The notes under the pieces were generated by a model, which was not told where the DNA came from, did not search any database, and saw only the letters and a program-made list of their open reading frames with translations. Both the position numbers and the translations under genes were made by a program. Positions 24,554 through 32,597 of a stretch of 64,000 bases of DNA are shown here, piece after piece. Positions within the stretch are counted from its first letter, which is position 1; each line of letters begins with the position of its first letter. Source of the DNA: an uncultured Acidilobus sp. JCHS (GTDB taxonomy: Archaea > Thermoproteota > Thermoprotei_A > Sulfolobales > Acidilobaceae); contig AYMD01000001.1 in the NCBI GenBank assembly GCA_000495735.1, positions 228,377-292,376 of the forward strand. Reading direction: 5' to 3'.

Positions 24554-25969
24554 ATGGCGCAGGCGCCGGTCCCCCTCTTCCAGGTACAGCCCTGGGTGAC
24601 GGCGCTCTTCTACGCGGTCGTGGGCCTCCTCTTCGGGGTCCTGGCCGAGAGGACCACGTACTGCATAGTGGTGGCGACGCACCAGGTAATGGGCGTCAAG
24701 TACTCGAGGATATACGAGATGATACTTGTGGGCCTCGCGGTCTCGGCGCTGCTTAACGGCCTCCTTGTAGCCTCGGGGGCGGTCCCCGCAGTTGACGCCT
24801 ACAGGTTCTTCATGGGGGTCGGCTGGTGGGCCCTTGTAGGCTCGTTCATATTCGGCTTCGGCATGATGCTTGGCCAGGGCTGCATGGTAGGGATGCTGTG
24901 GAAGTCAGGCCAAGGCTATATAGTCAACTGGTTTGAGATAATTGGCATGATGGTCGGCACGGTCATATTTGCGTTCCCCATATTCAACGGCCTCAACCTG
25001 GGCTGGTGGTGGAGCCACTACGCGACCCTCAACGTGCCCAACGGGAGCCCCCTGGACTACATACCTTACCTGCTCTCAAGGTTCATGTCTATACGCGTCG
25101 CCGCGGCCCTCGTCGGCGTCCTGTTCTTCGCCGGCATAATGGTTGCGGCCCTCTACTTCAGGAGGGAGAGGCTGAAGTGGGAGACGGGCAGGGGGAGCCC
25201 CTGGACCTCGCCTTACTTCTACGGCACTCTCTTCGGCCTGTTCATGGTGGCCTCGTTCGTGTTCATGGCGGGCAGGGGCTTCAACTACCTCGGCGTCACG
25301 ACGCCTGTGGGCCTGCTTACAGAGTACCTTACGGCGCCCTTCAGGGGCTTCATAGGCTCGACGAACGCGGCCGTCAACTGGTACCAGACAGTTCCGATAG
25401 CCAACGCGTTCACATTCTTCGTCCTGATGGTTATGGCCGGCGCCCTGCTGTCGGCCCAGGCCAGGGGGACCTTCGCCATAAGGCTCCCAGCGCCTGGGAC
25501 CAACAGGGTTGCCGAGATCTTCATAGCATTCCTCGGCGGGATCATATTGGCCATAGGGGCAAGGATTGCTCAGGGCTGCAGCGTAGGAGGCTTCTGGAGC
25601 GGCCTCGCCGCCCTCTCGCTCTACGGCCTTGTGTACACCGTGGGCATAGTGACGGGCTCAATAGCTGGCTACTACGCCTATGTGGCCCTGAGCTCCTGGG
25701 CTGCCTCAAGGGGCGCCTCGACGGGGAGCCCAGTGATAAGGCTGATGGTAGGGAGCTTCGACGCCGGTGGCCTGGTAATCAGCGTGGTCCTCGGGCTCGC
25801 CATAGCTAGCATAGGCGTTGAGGTCATGGCCTACAACGGCTACCTTAAGACCAAGCTAGCGCCGGCCGTCGCCTCGCAGTGGAGCCTCGTCCTCGTGGCA
25901 CTAGGCCTCTTCGTAATAGCTGCCAGCCTAGTCATTAACCTGGTCAGGGCCAGGGGTCGCAGCGCTTAG
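24554..25969 (+). CDS. YeeE/YedE (TsuA-like) sulfur-compound transporter
   Basis: A 471-residue membrane protein with about 11-13 helices in two related halves. Each half carries the sulfur-transport signature with a key cysteine: FGMMLGQGCMVGMLWKSGQG near 105-124 and GARIAQGCSVGGFWSGLA near 334-351; a third Cys sits in ERTTYCIVVATHQVMG near residue 36. In TsuA, cysteines in such motifs pass thiosulfate across the membrane. It probably imports thiosulfate or a related sulfur species. It stands alone with its own promoter and ends in a T-rich tract near 25996-26012. Sulfur acquisition fits the sat/cysC locus elsewhere in the window. Confidence 0.88.
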   Translation: MAQAPVPLFQVQPWVTALFYAVVGLLFGVLAERTTYCIVVATHQVMGVKYSRIYEMILVGLAVSALLNGLLVASGAVPAVDAYRFFMGVGWWALVGSFIFGFGMMLGQGCMVGMLWKSGQGYIVNWFEIIGMMVGTVIFAFPIFNGLNLGWWWSHYATLNVPNGSPLDYIPYLLSRFMSIRVAAALVGVLFFAGIMVAALYFRRERLKWETGRGSPWTSPYFYGTLFGLFMVASFVFMAGRGFNYLGVTTPVGLLTEYLTAPFRGFIGSTNAAVNWYQTVPIANAFTFFVLMVMAGALLSAQARGTFAIRLPAPGTNRVAEIFIAFLGGIILAIGARIAQGCSVGGFWSGLAALSLYGLVYTVGIVTGSIAGYYAYVALSSWAASRGASTGSPVIRLMVGSFDAGGLVISVVLGLAIASIGVEVMAYNGYLKTKLAPAVASQWSLVLVALGLFVIAASLVINLVRARGRSA

Positions 25970-25993
25970 GTCTCCAGTCCTCACGGCTTGACG

Positions 25994-26013
25994 GCCTTTT
26001 TGTTCCCCTTTTA
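25994..26013 (+). terminator. T-rich terminator after the sulfur transporter gene
   Basis: Twenty-five bases after the stop at 25969 the sense strand reads CCTTTTTGTTCCCCTTTTAT, with T runs of five and four. No hairpin precedes it. This fits an archaeal U-tract terminator. Confidence 0.55.
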
Positions 26014-26126
26014 TGAGCCCTTATGTTAACGTCCTGAGGCCTTGATGTAGTCGAGCCGGTTGGAGTTAAGCATAATCGGTCCTTTTCTGAAACGCTAATA
26101 AGCCTCGGCAAGCCGTTATGATATTA

Positions 26127-26205
26127 GCCGGGACGAACCCACGCGAACTGACCCGCGTCCCGGGCCTGCATGTGCGTGGGTGGTCCCCCTTGTCTTTTTC
26201 CAGGC
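26127..26205 (+). ncRNA. Candidate structured RNA with H-type pseudoknot potential
   Basis: In the 284-base gap between two convergent genes, CCGGGACG (26128-26135) pairs perfectly with CGTCCCGG (26156-26163), and ACCCACGC (26137-26144), lying in that loop, pairs perfectly with GCGTGGGT (26174-26181). The order a-b-a'-b' with loops of 1, 11 and 10 bases is a sterically reasonable pseudoknot. A competing fold nests CCCG/CGGG inside the second helix. A TATA-like box (CTAATAAGC) is near 26094-26102 and a T-rich end (TGTCTTTTT) at 26191-26199. Strand is chosen from these signals. It matches no RNA family I can name. Confidence 0.35.
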
Positions 26206-26253
26206 CAGGGTTCCTGTGCGAGGGTCTGCCTTGGTTGTGACGTTACTCTCTAG

Positions 26254-27294
26254 TCATGACTTCTTGGAGCCCGCCAGGGCCTCCTCTATGGCCTTCACGT
26301 CATCGTCTTTAAGGCTCACGTTCACCGCCTCGACGGCCTCATCGACCTGGGAGGCCCTGCTGAAGCTCGTTATCGGGATGATGGTGACGCCCAGCTGCTC
26401 TGACCTTTTTATGACCCAGGCCAGGGCGAGCTGGGCCATGGTTATGCCCTTTGAGTCTGCCACCACCTTCATCGCCCTGAGGGCAGCTGCCGTCCTCTCG
26501 TTGAAGTACCTCTTCTGGAGGTCTGGGACGAGCGAGGCCCTGCTGAGCTCAGGGACCACCCACCTGCCCTCCTTGAAGTCGTAGTACTTGCCCGTGAGGA
26601 CGCCCTGGGCCAGGGGGCTGTAGGCAAGTACGGCCAGCCCGTACCTCCTGGCCACGTCGAGCCTGCCGTCCACCTCTATTTCCCTCTCAATGATGTTGTA
26701 CTTCTCCTGCATGGATACAAAGCGGTCAGCCCCTATTCGGTCGGCCAGCTCAAGGAACTCGACGACGTCGTGGGCTGGGTGGTTGCTAACGCCCGTGTAG
26801 TGTACGAGGCCCATCCTGACCAGGTCCTGGAGGGCCCTCAGGGTCTCAAGCTTGGGCGTCTCTGGGTCGGGCCAGTGGAGCTGGTAGAGGTCTATGTAGT
26901 CAGTGCCAAGCCTCCTCAGGCTCTCCCTGGCCTGCCACATTACGTGCTTCCTGCTGAGCCCCTCCCCGTTGGGCCAGGGCGCCATCTGGCCCCTGACCTT
27001 AGTGGCGATGACCACAGACTCCCTGTCAACGGTCGCCAGGAACCTGCCCACGATCCTCTCAGCGTTCCCCACGTGATTAATGTCAACGGGCTGCATGACG
27101 CCGTGGTACCTGTTAGCCGTGTCTATGAAGTTAACTCCGAGGTCGTAGGCTCTCCTCATGGCCTTAAGGGCCTCATCAACGTCGACCTTGAGGACGCCGT
27201 GTTCGTCGACCTCCTGTGAAGGAGGCAAGTGCCACGTTCCAAGGCAGAGGGCCGAGACCTTGACGCCGCTCCAGCCCAGCCTCACGTACTTCAT
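26254..27294 (-). CDS. Aldo/keto reductase family oxidoreductase
   Basis: A 346-residue NADPH-dependent oxidoreductase with TIM-barrel fold. The tetrad is present: Asp and Tyr in FIDTANRYHGV (about 56-66), Lys in VIATKVRGQ (about 98), His in LYQLHWPDPETP (about 140). The nucleotide-binding end reads IIPITSFSRASQVDEAVEAV rather than the commoner IPG-x-K/R-S form, so NADP binding may differ. It is in the AKR group that includes IolS-like and potassium-channel-beta-like proteins. ATG at 27294. It is divergent from the GPN GTPase gene and ends opposite the candidate RNA. Substrate unknown. Confidence 0.88.
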   Translation of the reverse strand: MKYVRLGWSGVKVSALCLGTWHLPPSQEVDEHGVLKVDVDEALKAMRRAYDLGVNFIDTANRYHGVMQPVDINHVGNAERIVGRFLATVDRESVVIATKVRGQMAPWPNGEGLSRKHVMWQARESLRRLGTDYIDLYQLHWPDPETPKLETLRALQDLVRMGLVHYTGVSNHPAHDVVEFLELADRIGADRFVSMQEKYNIIEREIEVDGRLDVARRYGLAVLAYSPLAQGVLTGKYYDFKEGRWVVPELSRASLVPDLQKRYFNERTAAALRAMKVVADSKGITMAQLALAWVIKRSEQLGVTIIPITSFSRASQVDEAVEAVNVSLKDDDVKAIEEALAGSKKS

Positions 27295-27426
27295 GGTGTT
27301 CGCCTGGCTTGGCTGGCGCGAGGCCGATTAATTTAAGGTCTTATATGGCTGGCGGCCGCTCAGGGTTATTAGCCCTCCTTGACGTCCCAGCCCTCGTGGA
27401 GGACCCGGTCGGGCCGGTGTACCAAC

Positions 27427-28224
27427 TTGAGGTTCATAGTTATAGTAGGGCCTGCGGGCTCGGGCAAGAGCACGCTGACAGCCCAGCTCTCCTCAGCCAT
27501 GGAGTCCCAGGGGGCCTCCGTGGTCAAGGTGAACTTCGACCCGGCTGCCGACAAGCCCCCCTATGACCCAGACGTTGACGTGAGGGACTACGTGACCGTT
27601 GAGGAGTTCATCGATAAGGGCCTCGGCCCCAACGGGGCTATGGTCAGCGCCGTCGACGCGCTCATAGGGCACGTGGACAAGATAAGGCAGGAGGTCGAGG
27701 AGTTCAGGGCAGACTACGTAATCATTGACACCCCAGGCCAGCTGGAGCCCTTCGCCTACAGGGCCGGAGGGCCCCTGGTCCTTGACGCCCTGATACAGGA
27801 CGACAAGTCCCTTGTCGTCTTCCTCATGGACGCCGTCTTCTTCGAGGACCCCGTGGACATAGTCTCAATACTGACGCTGGCCAGCTCGGTCAACGTGAGG
27901 TTCAAGAGGCCCCAGCTTAACGTGATAAGCAAGGCCGACCTCCTCCCCCCTGACGTGCTGAACAACGTGGTGGAGAGGCTCCACGAGGAGGGCTACCTGG
28001 AGGACGCCCTCAGGGACTCAAGGCTCCTCAGGGGCCTCGAGCTCCAGCTCTCAATGAGCCTGGCCAGGGCGCTCTACGAGGCCGGCTACGTGGGCCAGCT
28101 GCTGCCCGTGAGCGCCTACGACGAGGCCAGCGTCAGGGAGCTCTACGGCAAGGTCCAGGAGGTACTGGAGGGGGGCGAGGACTACAGGGTCTACGACGTT
28201 GACGAGAAACAGGACGAGGACTAG
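27427..28224 (+). CDS. GPN-loop GTPase
   Basis: A 265-residue P-loop GTPase of the GPN family (Pyrococcus PAB0955-like; eukaryotic relatives help import RNA polymerase II). It shows Walker A VGPAGSGKST (about 7-16), VDVRDYVTVEEF, the defining GPN tripeptide in GLGPNGAMVSAV, switch IDTPGQLEPF, and the guanine-specificity motif ISKADLLPP. I chose TTG at 27427, giving MRFIVIVGPAGSGKS, because homologues begin a few residues before the P loop; an upstream TTG at 27379 would add an unlikely basic leader. An AT-rich box (CTTATATGG) is near 27339-27347. Its stop shares CTAG with the opposite gene. The archaeal role is not settled. Confidence 0.9.
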   Translation: MRFIVIVGPAGSGKSTLTAQLSSAMESQGASVVKVNFDPAADKPPYDPDVDVRDYVTVEEFIDKGLGPNGAMVSAVDALIGHVDKIRQEVEEFRADYVIIDTPGQLEPFAYRAGGPLVLDALIQDDKSLVVFLMDAVFFEDPVDIVSILTLASSVNVRFKRPQLNVISKADLLPPDVLNNVVERLHEEGYLEDALRDSRLLRGLELQLSMSLARALYEAGYVGQLLPVSAYDEASVRELYGKVQEVLEGGEDYRVYDVDEKQDED

Positions 28225-29009
28225 CTGACCTTCCTCACCTCGACCACTGTCGACACAGCGTGGGCCCTGTAGCCAAGCCTCGCCAGCAGCCCCCTGCTGA
28301 CAGAGTTGTCGTACTCCACCGTGGCGTAGGCCTCCCTGGCCAAGTTAAGGGCCTCAGCAGTGGCCAGGGAGGCCAGGTACCTGCCTACCCCTCTCCCCCT
28401 GAACTCGGGGTCAACGAAGAGGTTACCGAGGTACCACCAGTCGGGCGTAGTGGCGTAGGTCCCCACTATGCCTACTAGCCTCTCGCCTGCCCAGGCCCCG
28501 TAGCTGTTGCCCCTCATCACCATGTCCGAGGCCTGGGCCCCCTTTACCTCATCCCAGCTGGCCAGCAGTGAGCTGGCCGCCTCCAGGTTGTGCTCGTCAA
28601 GGGCTGTGAAGCTGAAGCCCGGCGGGGGAGGAGAGGGCCTGAAGGAGGCGCCGTCAGCCCTCATGACGTAAAAGGTCAGGGACTCGCCGAGCCTGACCCC
28701 CGAGGAAATAAGGGCGTCAACCAGCGAGGGGTCAGAGGGCGACACCCAGGCCCTCTCAACCGAGTAAATGTACGGGGAGACAACCTCAAGGACCTTTCTC
28801 CCGCACCTGCCCCTGCAGATAACGTCAATAAACATGTCGCCCGTGTAGGGGGACTTCATAAGGGCCACTACGGAGGGTCCCTCGAGCTCCCTGACCTCCT
28901 CAAGCTCGTCAAGCCACAGGGTGCCCTCAAGGGCCCCGAGCACGAGGATTGAGGGCATGTCCATGAGCCCCCTGAGCAGCCTCAGCCCCTCATTCGTGAG
29001 CCCTGACAA
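28221..29009 (-). CDS. GNAT-family acetyltransferase, two-domain
   Basis: A 262-residue protein whose C-terminal half is a GNAT domain: NLFVDPEFRGRGVGRYLASLATAEALNLAREAYATVEYDNSVSRGLLARLGY (about 200-250) holds the acetyl-CoA loop R-G-x-G-V-G and the usual helix pattern. The N-terminal half (1-130) is a second, degenerate domain, with VICRGRCGRKVLEVVSPYIYS. It transfers an acetyl group to an unknown amine. Start TTG at 29009; an AT-rich box (CTTAAAACC) around 29041-29049 may serve both this gene and the divergent proC. It converges on the GPN gene with interlocked stops. Confidence 0.8.
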   Translation of the reverse strand: MSGLTNEGLRLLRGLMDMPSILVLGALEGTLWLDELEEVRELEGPSVVALMKSPYTGDMFIDVICRGRCGRKVLEVVSPYIYSVERAWVSPSDPSLVDALISSGVRLGESLTFYVMRADGASFRPSPPPPGFSFTALDEHNLEAASSLLASWDEVKGAQASDMVMRGNSYGAWAGERLVGIVGTYATTPDWWYLGNLFVDPEFRGRGVGRYLASLATAEALNLAREAYATVEYDNSVSRGLLARLGYRAHAVSTVVEVRKVS

Positions 29010-29077
29010 ACTAGAGCCCGCGTTAGCCCACCAAGTTAGGGTTTTAAGCGTCGCTGGCAGAGCCCCAGCGAAGCGTT

Positions 29078-29892
29078 ATGACAGTGAGGTCAGTAGCGGT
29101 CATAGGCGCGGGCACCATAGGGAGGGCTATCCTGAGGGGCCTCGTGAGGTCAGGGACAGGCCTGAGGTTGATAGCGACCGCCAGGAGCGAGGCCAGCCTT
29201 GAGGAGGCCAGGAGGGCTGGGGCCGAGGCAAGCAGGGACAACGCCTGGGCCGTGAGGGAGGCGGACTCGTGATCCTGACGGTTAAGCCCAGGTCCGTGGC
29301 GGGCGTGCTGAGGGAGGCATCAGCGGGGCTGGAGGGGAAGGCCCTGGTCTCCCTGGCCGCGGCAGTGCCATCGAGCTTCATAGCGTCGCTGGCCCCTAAG
29401 GCCAAGGTGATGAGGGGGATGACGAACGTAAACGTTGAGGTGGGCCACGGCTTCACAACCCTCTCGGCCGGGCCAGGGGCTGACGCTGAGGCCAGGGCCA
29501 TGGCTGAGGAGGTCTTCGGCAGGCTTGGCGTCGTGGAGCGGGTTGACGAGGAGTACCTTGACGCCCTGACCGCCCTCAGCGGCAGCGCGCCCGCCTTCAT
29601 AGCTGAGATAGTTGACGCCCTGGCCCTCGGGGGGATAGCGGCCGGCCTGCCGAGGGAGCTGGCCTACAGGGCCGTCCTTCACGCCATGCTTGGGACCGCC
29701 AGGTCCCTCCTGGAGAAGGGCTGGTCACCTCACCAGCTGAGGGACATGGTTCTCACCCCTGCCGGCACCACCATAAGGGGCGTCATGGTTCTCCAGGGCA
29801 ACGGCCTCAAGAGGACGCTCATGGAGTCGGTCCTGGAGGCCACCAGGAGGGCGAGGGAGATAAGGGAGGAGCTCAGTCCAGGTAAGCTTTAG
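29078..29892 (+). CDS. proC: Pyrroline-5-carboxylate reductase, split by an apparent one-base deletion
   Basis: Would reduce pyrroline-5-carboxylate to proline. The first frame (29078-29272) holds the Rossmann start VAVIGAGTIGRAILRGL and runs to NAWAVREADS then TGA. The second (29269-29892) starts at once as VILTVKPRSVAGVL and contains the rest: MRGMTNVNVEVGHGFTTL, LTALSGSAPAFIAEIVDALALGGIAAGLPR and MVLTPAGTTIRG, all diagnostic. Together they give a normal length of about 271 residues. One added base at about 29269-29270 restores a continuous ADS-VILTVKP, where homologues read AD-V-VILAVKP. The GTGA overlap could also allow termination-reinitiation and a two-piece protein. Sequencing error, recent mutation and genuine splitting cannot be separated here. 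Confidence 0.85.
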
Positions 29893-29996
29893 TTAGCCTA
29901 GGCCCCTTCCCTTGACCGAGGGTCAGTTATAAGGCGGGGCTTATGGTCTCTATCTAACAGGTGTTTCTATTTAGAACATGGAAGCCCTACGCGGTG

Positions 29997-30209
29997 ATGT
30001 GCGTGGCTAGGATAGTGTTGCATGAGAGGAACGGCCCCTACGTGATCAAGCTGCCCGACGGGCAGGAGCTTCACATCTGCGCTTGCGGGCTCTCTCAGAA
30101 CAAGCCCTACTGCGACGGGCATCACAGGCTGACCCGTGATGAGGGGCCGGGCAAGATCTATGTCTATAGGCCTGACGGGACCAGGGTCGAGCTCATCAAT
30201 TACTATTAG
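29997..30209 (+). CDS. CDGSH-type iron-sulfur protein
   Basis: A small [2Fe-2S] protein. The cluster motif is C-x-C-x9-C-D-G-x-H, seen as CACGLSQNKPYCDGHH (three Cys, one His). I choose ATG 29997 (70 residues), so that the chain begins MCVARIVLHERNGPYVIK, as homologues do; a longer frame from GTG 29961 is open, but TATTTAG at about 29967-29973 would place the transcription start right at 29997. It is monocistronic. Relatives (mitoNEET family) act in iron and redox balance; what this one partners is unknown. Confidence 0.85.
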   Translation: MCVARIVLHERNGPYVIKLPDGQELHICACGLSQNKPYCDGHHRLTRDEGPGKIYVYRPDGTRVELINYY

Positions 30210-30234
30210 GGGGTTAAGGCTTCTTCTTAGGCCC

Positions 30235-30837
30235 TTAGGCCTTTGACGCCTTCTTTATCTCATTTATCATAGCTTCGGCCACGCTTTCCTTGCCAGGGAA
30301 CTCGCTAGGCGGCATGTAGAGGACCCTCAAGTTCGGCAGCCCTAAAGCCTGGGCCTGTGACGCCAGCCTCTTATCACCTGTGAAGAAGAGTACGGGAACC
30401 CCAGACGAGGAGAGCCTGCTCACCAGCCTCAGGACGTCAAAGTCATCTGAGGCGGGCTCGAGGTACCTCCTCTCGCTCACCCTGAGCGTCTCCTGGACCC
30501 CTCTTCCGACGACCTCATGGACCTCCGCGTAGGGCGCCTCGCGCTCTATAACGTCAGCGTAGTACCCCCTGAACATCTGGTCCAGCACAGCTATGACCTT
30601 CCTTGCCTGCCCTTCGGCCTCCCCTGGCTGGGCTGAAGCTGTCTGGGCCGCGGTCTGGGCAGCGGCGGCCTTAGCGCCCTCGCCTCCCCTCAGCTCAAGG
30701 GTGCCCAGGGCCACTACGTCACCCTCTATGATGGCTATTGCCGCACGCCCCTTGACCAGCTTGTCCAGCTGGGCCAGGTCGGAGGTCTCTAACACCTTGG
30801 CGCCCTCGCAGTCGAACACTATCAGCTTCCTGGCCAC
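30235..30837 (-). CDS. Conserved hypothetical protein with PIN-like end
   Basis: A 200-residue protein I cannot name with certainty. The N-terminal strand LIVFDCEGAKVLE and the C-terminal FDVLRLVSRLSSSGVPVLFFTGDKRLASQAQALGLPNLRVLYMPP resemble the first and last thirds of PIN nuclease domains, where acidic residues (Asp in VFD and in TGD) bind metal. The middle holds an Ala/Gln-rich linker (about 57-75). It may be an RNase-like toxin relative, but no antitoxin gene is adjacent. GTG at 30837, with a leftward TATA box (ATATAAATTTAA) at about 30863-30875. Confidence 0.5.
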   Translation of the reverse strand: MARKLIVFDCEGAKVLETSDLAQLDKLVKGRAAIAIIEGDVVALGTLELRGGEGAKAAAAQTAAQTASAQPGEAEGQARKVIAVLDQMFRGYYADVIEREAPYAEVHEVVGRGVQETLRVSERRYLEPASDDFDVLRLVSRLSSSGVPVLFFTGDKRLASQAQALGLPNLRVLYMPPSEFPGKESVAEAMINEIKKASKA

Positions 30838-30914
30838 TTAGCATCATCATTAGCTCATCGAAGTTAAATTTATATGTCTATGGTCTGCCTGGCAAGCGGC
30901 GCGGTGCCCAGGGC

Positions 30915-31592
30915 GTGGCCTCAAGCATAACTGTCGCTACGCTTGTCGAAAGGCTCATGGCGATGTCCCAGGGGGTTGAGGACGCGACGGCGTACCTCCT
31001 TCAGGGGATAGACTGGGGGTCCCCCTCACCGGAGGTCGTTGAGAAAATATACAGGCAGGACCTCATAACCTTCAAGGACACGGTCAGCAAGGGCAAGGAG
31101 GGGCTCCTCGACTTCCTGGTGAACGGGAGGCTGTCCCTGGTGCCGTACAAGGAGTTCTTCATAGAGGCCTCCCTGCAGCTTGAGTGCGTGATGAGCAGGC
31201 TTGAGGCCGGCACGTACAGGCTCCTCCTGCTCCTAAGCATTGAGAAGGCGCCACCGCGCGAGATACTTGACGACGTAAGGTCCCTCCTCAAGGAGCTCTA
31301 CAACTCCTCAATGATACTGGTCGACATACAGAGGGCCAGCGAGGCCCCTCCGAGGGACCCAGCGGCCAGGAGGAAGCTCATTGATGACAAGTTCGCCAGG
31401 GCGGCTGAGTCAGAGGCGAGGGCTGACTCCATATACCGCCAGGCCCTCGCAAAGATAGTGGCCAGGTACTCAGGGGAGCCAGCCAAGATGCTGATGTTCA
31501 AGGAGGTGATAGACGCGTTTGAGGACGCTGTGGACTGCGCCTACAACGCGTCAACCTATTCAAGGCTTGTAGGCCTCGGCATGTACGGCTGA
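30915..31592 (+). CDS. DUF47/PhoU-like helical protein
   Basis: A 225-residue all-helical protein. Its C-terminal part, ESEARADSIYRQALAKIVARYSGEPAKMLMFKEVIDAFEDAVDCAYNAS, has the E-x-x-D metal-ligand spacing and the KEVID-FE-AVD helix seen in DUF47/PhoU-like proteins, which often regulate phosphate transporters. No phosphate permease is next to it; the tRNA endonuclease gene follows 3 bases after the stop, so they may be cotranscribed. Start GTG at 30915. Function is inferred from fold only. Confidence 0.6.
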   Translation: MASSITVATLVERLMAMSQGVEDATAYLLQGIDWGSPSPEVVEKIYRQDLITFKDTVSKGKEGLLDFLVNGRLSLVPYKEFFIEASLQLECVMSRLEAGTYRLLLLLSIEKAPPREILDDVRSLLKELYNSSMILVDIQRASEAPPRDPAARRKLIDDKFARAAESEARADSIYRQALAKIVARYSGEPAKMLMFKEVIDAFEDAVDCAYNASTYSRLVGLGMYG

Positions 31593-31595
31593 GCC

Positions 31596-32141
31596 ATGCC
31601 CAGGGCTAAGCTCGTAGGCGGCAGGGTCGTAGTGCCATCAATTGACGAGTCAAGGCGGCTCTACGCGAGCGGCTTCTACGGCCAGCCCCTGGGGGTCGAG
31701 AAGGTCAAGGACCCATCCCAGGTCAGCTCCCCCCTCGTCCTCGACCCCCTTGAGGCCCTCTACCTTCTCGAGACGGGACAGCTTGAGGTGGAGGACGAGG
31801 ACGGCAGGTCGCTGGGCGTGGAGGAGCTGGCTAGGAAGCTCGACGTGACCGAGGAGGCCTGGGGGGCCTACCTGGTCTACAGGGACCTTAGGTCAAGGGG
31901 GCTCGTGGTCAGGTCAGGCCTCAAGTACGGGGCATCCTTCGTGGCCTACAGGAAAGGGCCTGGCCTGGAGCACGCGCCCTTCGTAATCCATTACTACCCC
32001 CCTGACGAGCCCTTCGACCCGGTCGAGCTGGTGAGGGCGGGCAGGGTGAGCCACAGCGTCAGGAAGGTCTTCGTCCTGGCCACGGCGGGCCCAGGTGCTA
32101 GGCAGCCTATCTATATAACGTTTAAATGGCTTCGCCCCTAA
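31596..32141 (+). CDS. endA: tRNA-splicing endonuclease
   Basis: Cuts introns from tRNA (and rRNA) precursors at bulge-helix-bulge sites. At 181 residues it is the short archaeal form, working as a homotetramer or with a second subunit as in Crenarchaeota. The catalytic domain contains VYRDLRSRGLVVRSGLKYGASFVAYRKGPGLEHAPFVIHYYPPDEPFDPVELVRAGRVSHSVRKVFVLAT: Tyr of the VAYRK strand, His of GLEHAPF and Lys of SVRKVF form the expected triad. ATG at 31596. A partner subunit is not seen in the window. Confidence 0.9.
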   Translation: MPRAKLVGGRVVVPSIDESRRLYASGFYGQPLGVEKVKDPSQVSSPLVLDPLEALYLLETGQLEVEDEDGRSLGVEELARKLDVTEEAWGAYLVYRDLRSRGLVVRSGLKYGASFVAYRKGPGLEHAPFVIHYYPPDEPFDPVELVRAGRVSHSVRKVFVLATAGPGARQPIYITFKWLRP

Positions 32142-32165
32142 CTTAGACCTGTAGATTCAGCGAAG

Positions 32166-32597
32166 GTGCTAGACGTGAGCCCTCAGGACCAGAGGCAGGG
32201 CAGGCCCCCTCAGAGAGGCCCGCCACCGCTCGGCAACAGCCAACAGAACTCGGTCGCTGAGCAGAGGCAGGAGCCAAAGCCCAAGCCCATAGGTGACAGG
32301 TGTAACCCGCTCTGCCCCTTCTTCAGGTGCGCCCAGAAGGCCCTAAGGATAACGGTTGAGCACTACAGGGGCAGGCCCGTGAAGGTGGCCATGTGTGCCA
32401 TGGTAGGCGACAGGTGCGTGGGTCCCCAGTGCAGGTTCGCCTACTGTGAGAAGAGGGCGATGCTGCCCGACGGCAGGTGCGCGTTCGCCGTTGAGGCCAA
32501 GTCCAGGGCCATGAAGTCGTTTGAGGAGGAGCTGCAGGAGGAGGTTAGGCTGGCCTCCTCACTTGGCATCAAGGGGAAGAGGCTCGAGGAGATCTAG
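32166..32597 (+). CDS. Cysteine-rich conserved hypothetical protein
   Basis: A 143-residue protein with a disordered Pro/Gln-rich N-terminus (1-42) and a cysteine cluster: DRCNPLCPFFRCAQKAL, CAMVGDRCVGPQCRFAYCEKRAMLPDGRCAFA, eight or nine Cys in about 60 residues, suggesting zinc or an iron-sulfur site. A charged C-terminal helix ends it. I do not recognise a named family. GTG at 32166 (or 32175) with GAAGGTG before it; an AT-rich box (TATATAACGTTTAAATGG) lies near 32113-32130 at the end of endA. It overlaps the opposing ubiX gene by 29 bases. Confidence 0.6.
   Translation: MLDVSPQDQRQGRPPQRGPPPLGNSQQNSVAEQRQEPKPKPIGDRCNPLCPFFRCAQKALRITVEHYRGRPVKVAMCAMVGDRCVGPQCRFAYCEKRAMLPDGRCAFAVEAKSRAMKSFEEELQEEVRLASSLGIKGKRLEEI

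Noticed and set aside
24442..24756. Rightward 104-residue frame between the LutB-like and sulfur transporter genes
   Set aside because: It covers the end of one gene, the promoter and the start of the other in a different phase and has no coding features.
26120..26165. tRNA T-arm-like GGGTTCG on the leftward strand
   Set aside because: No acceptor stem, D arm or anticodon arm could be built around it.
29961..29996. Upstream GTG start for the CDGSH protein
   Set aside because: The extra residues (MFLFRTWKPYAV) are absent from homologues known to me, and the AT-rich box near 29967 would lie inside the coding part.
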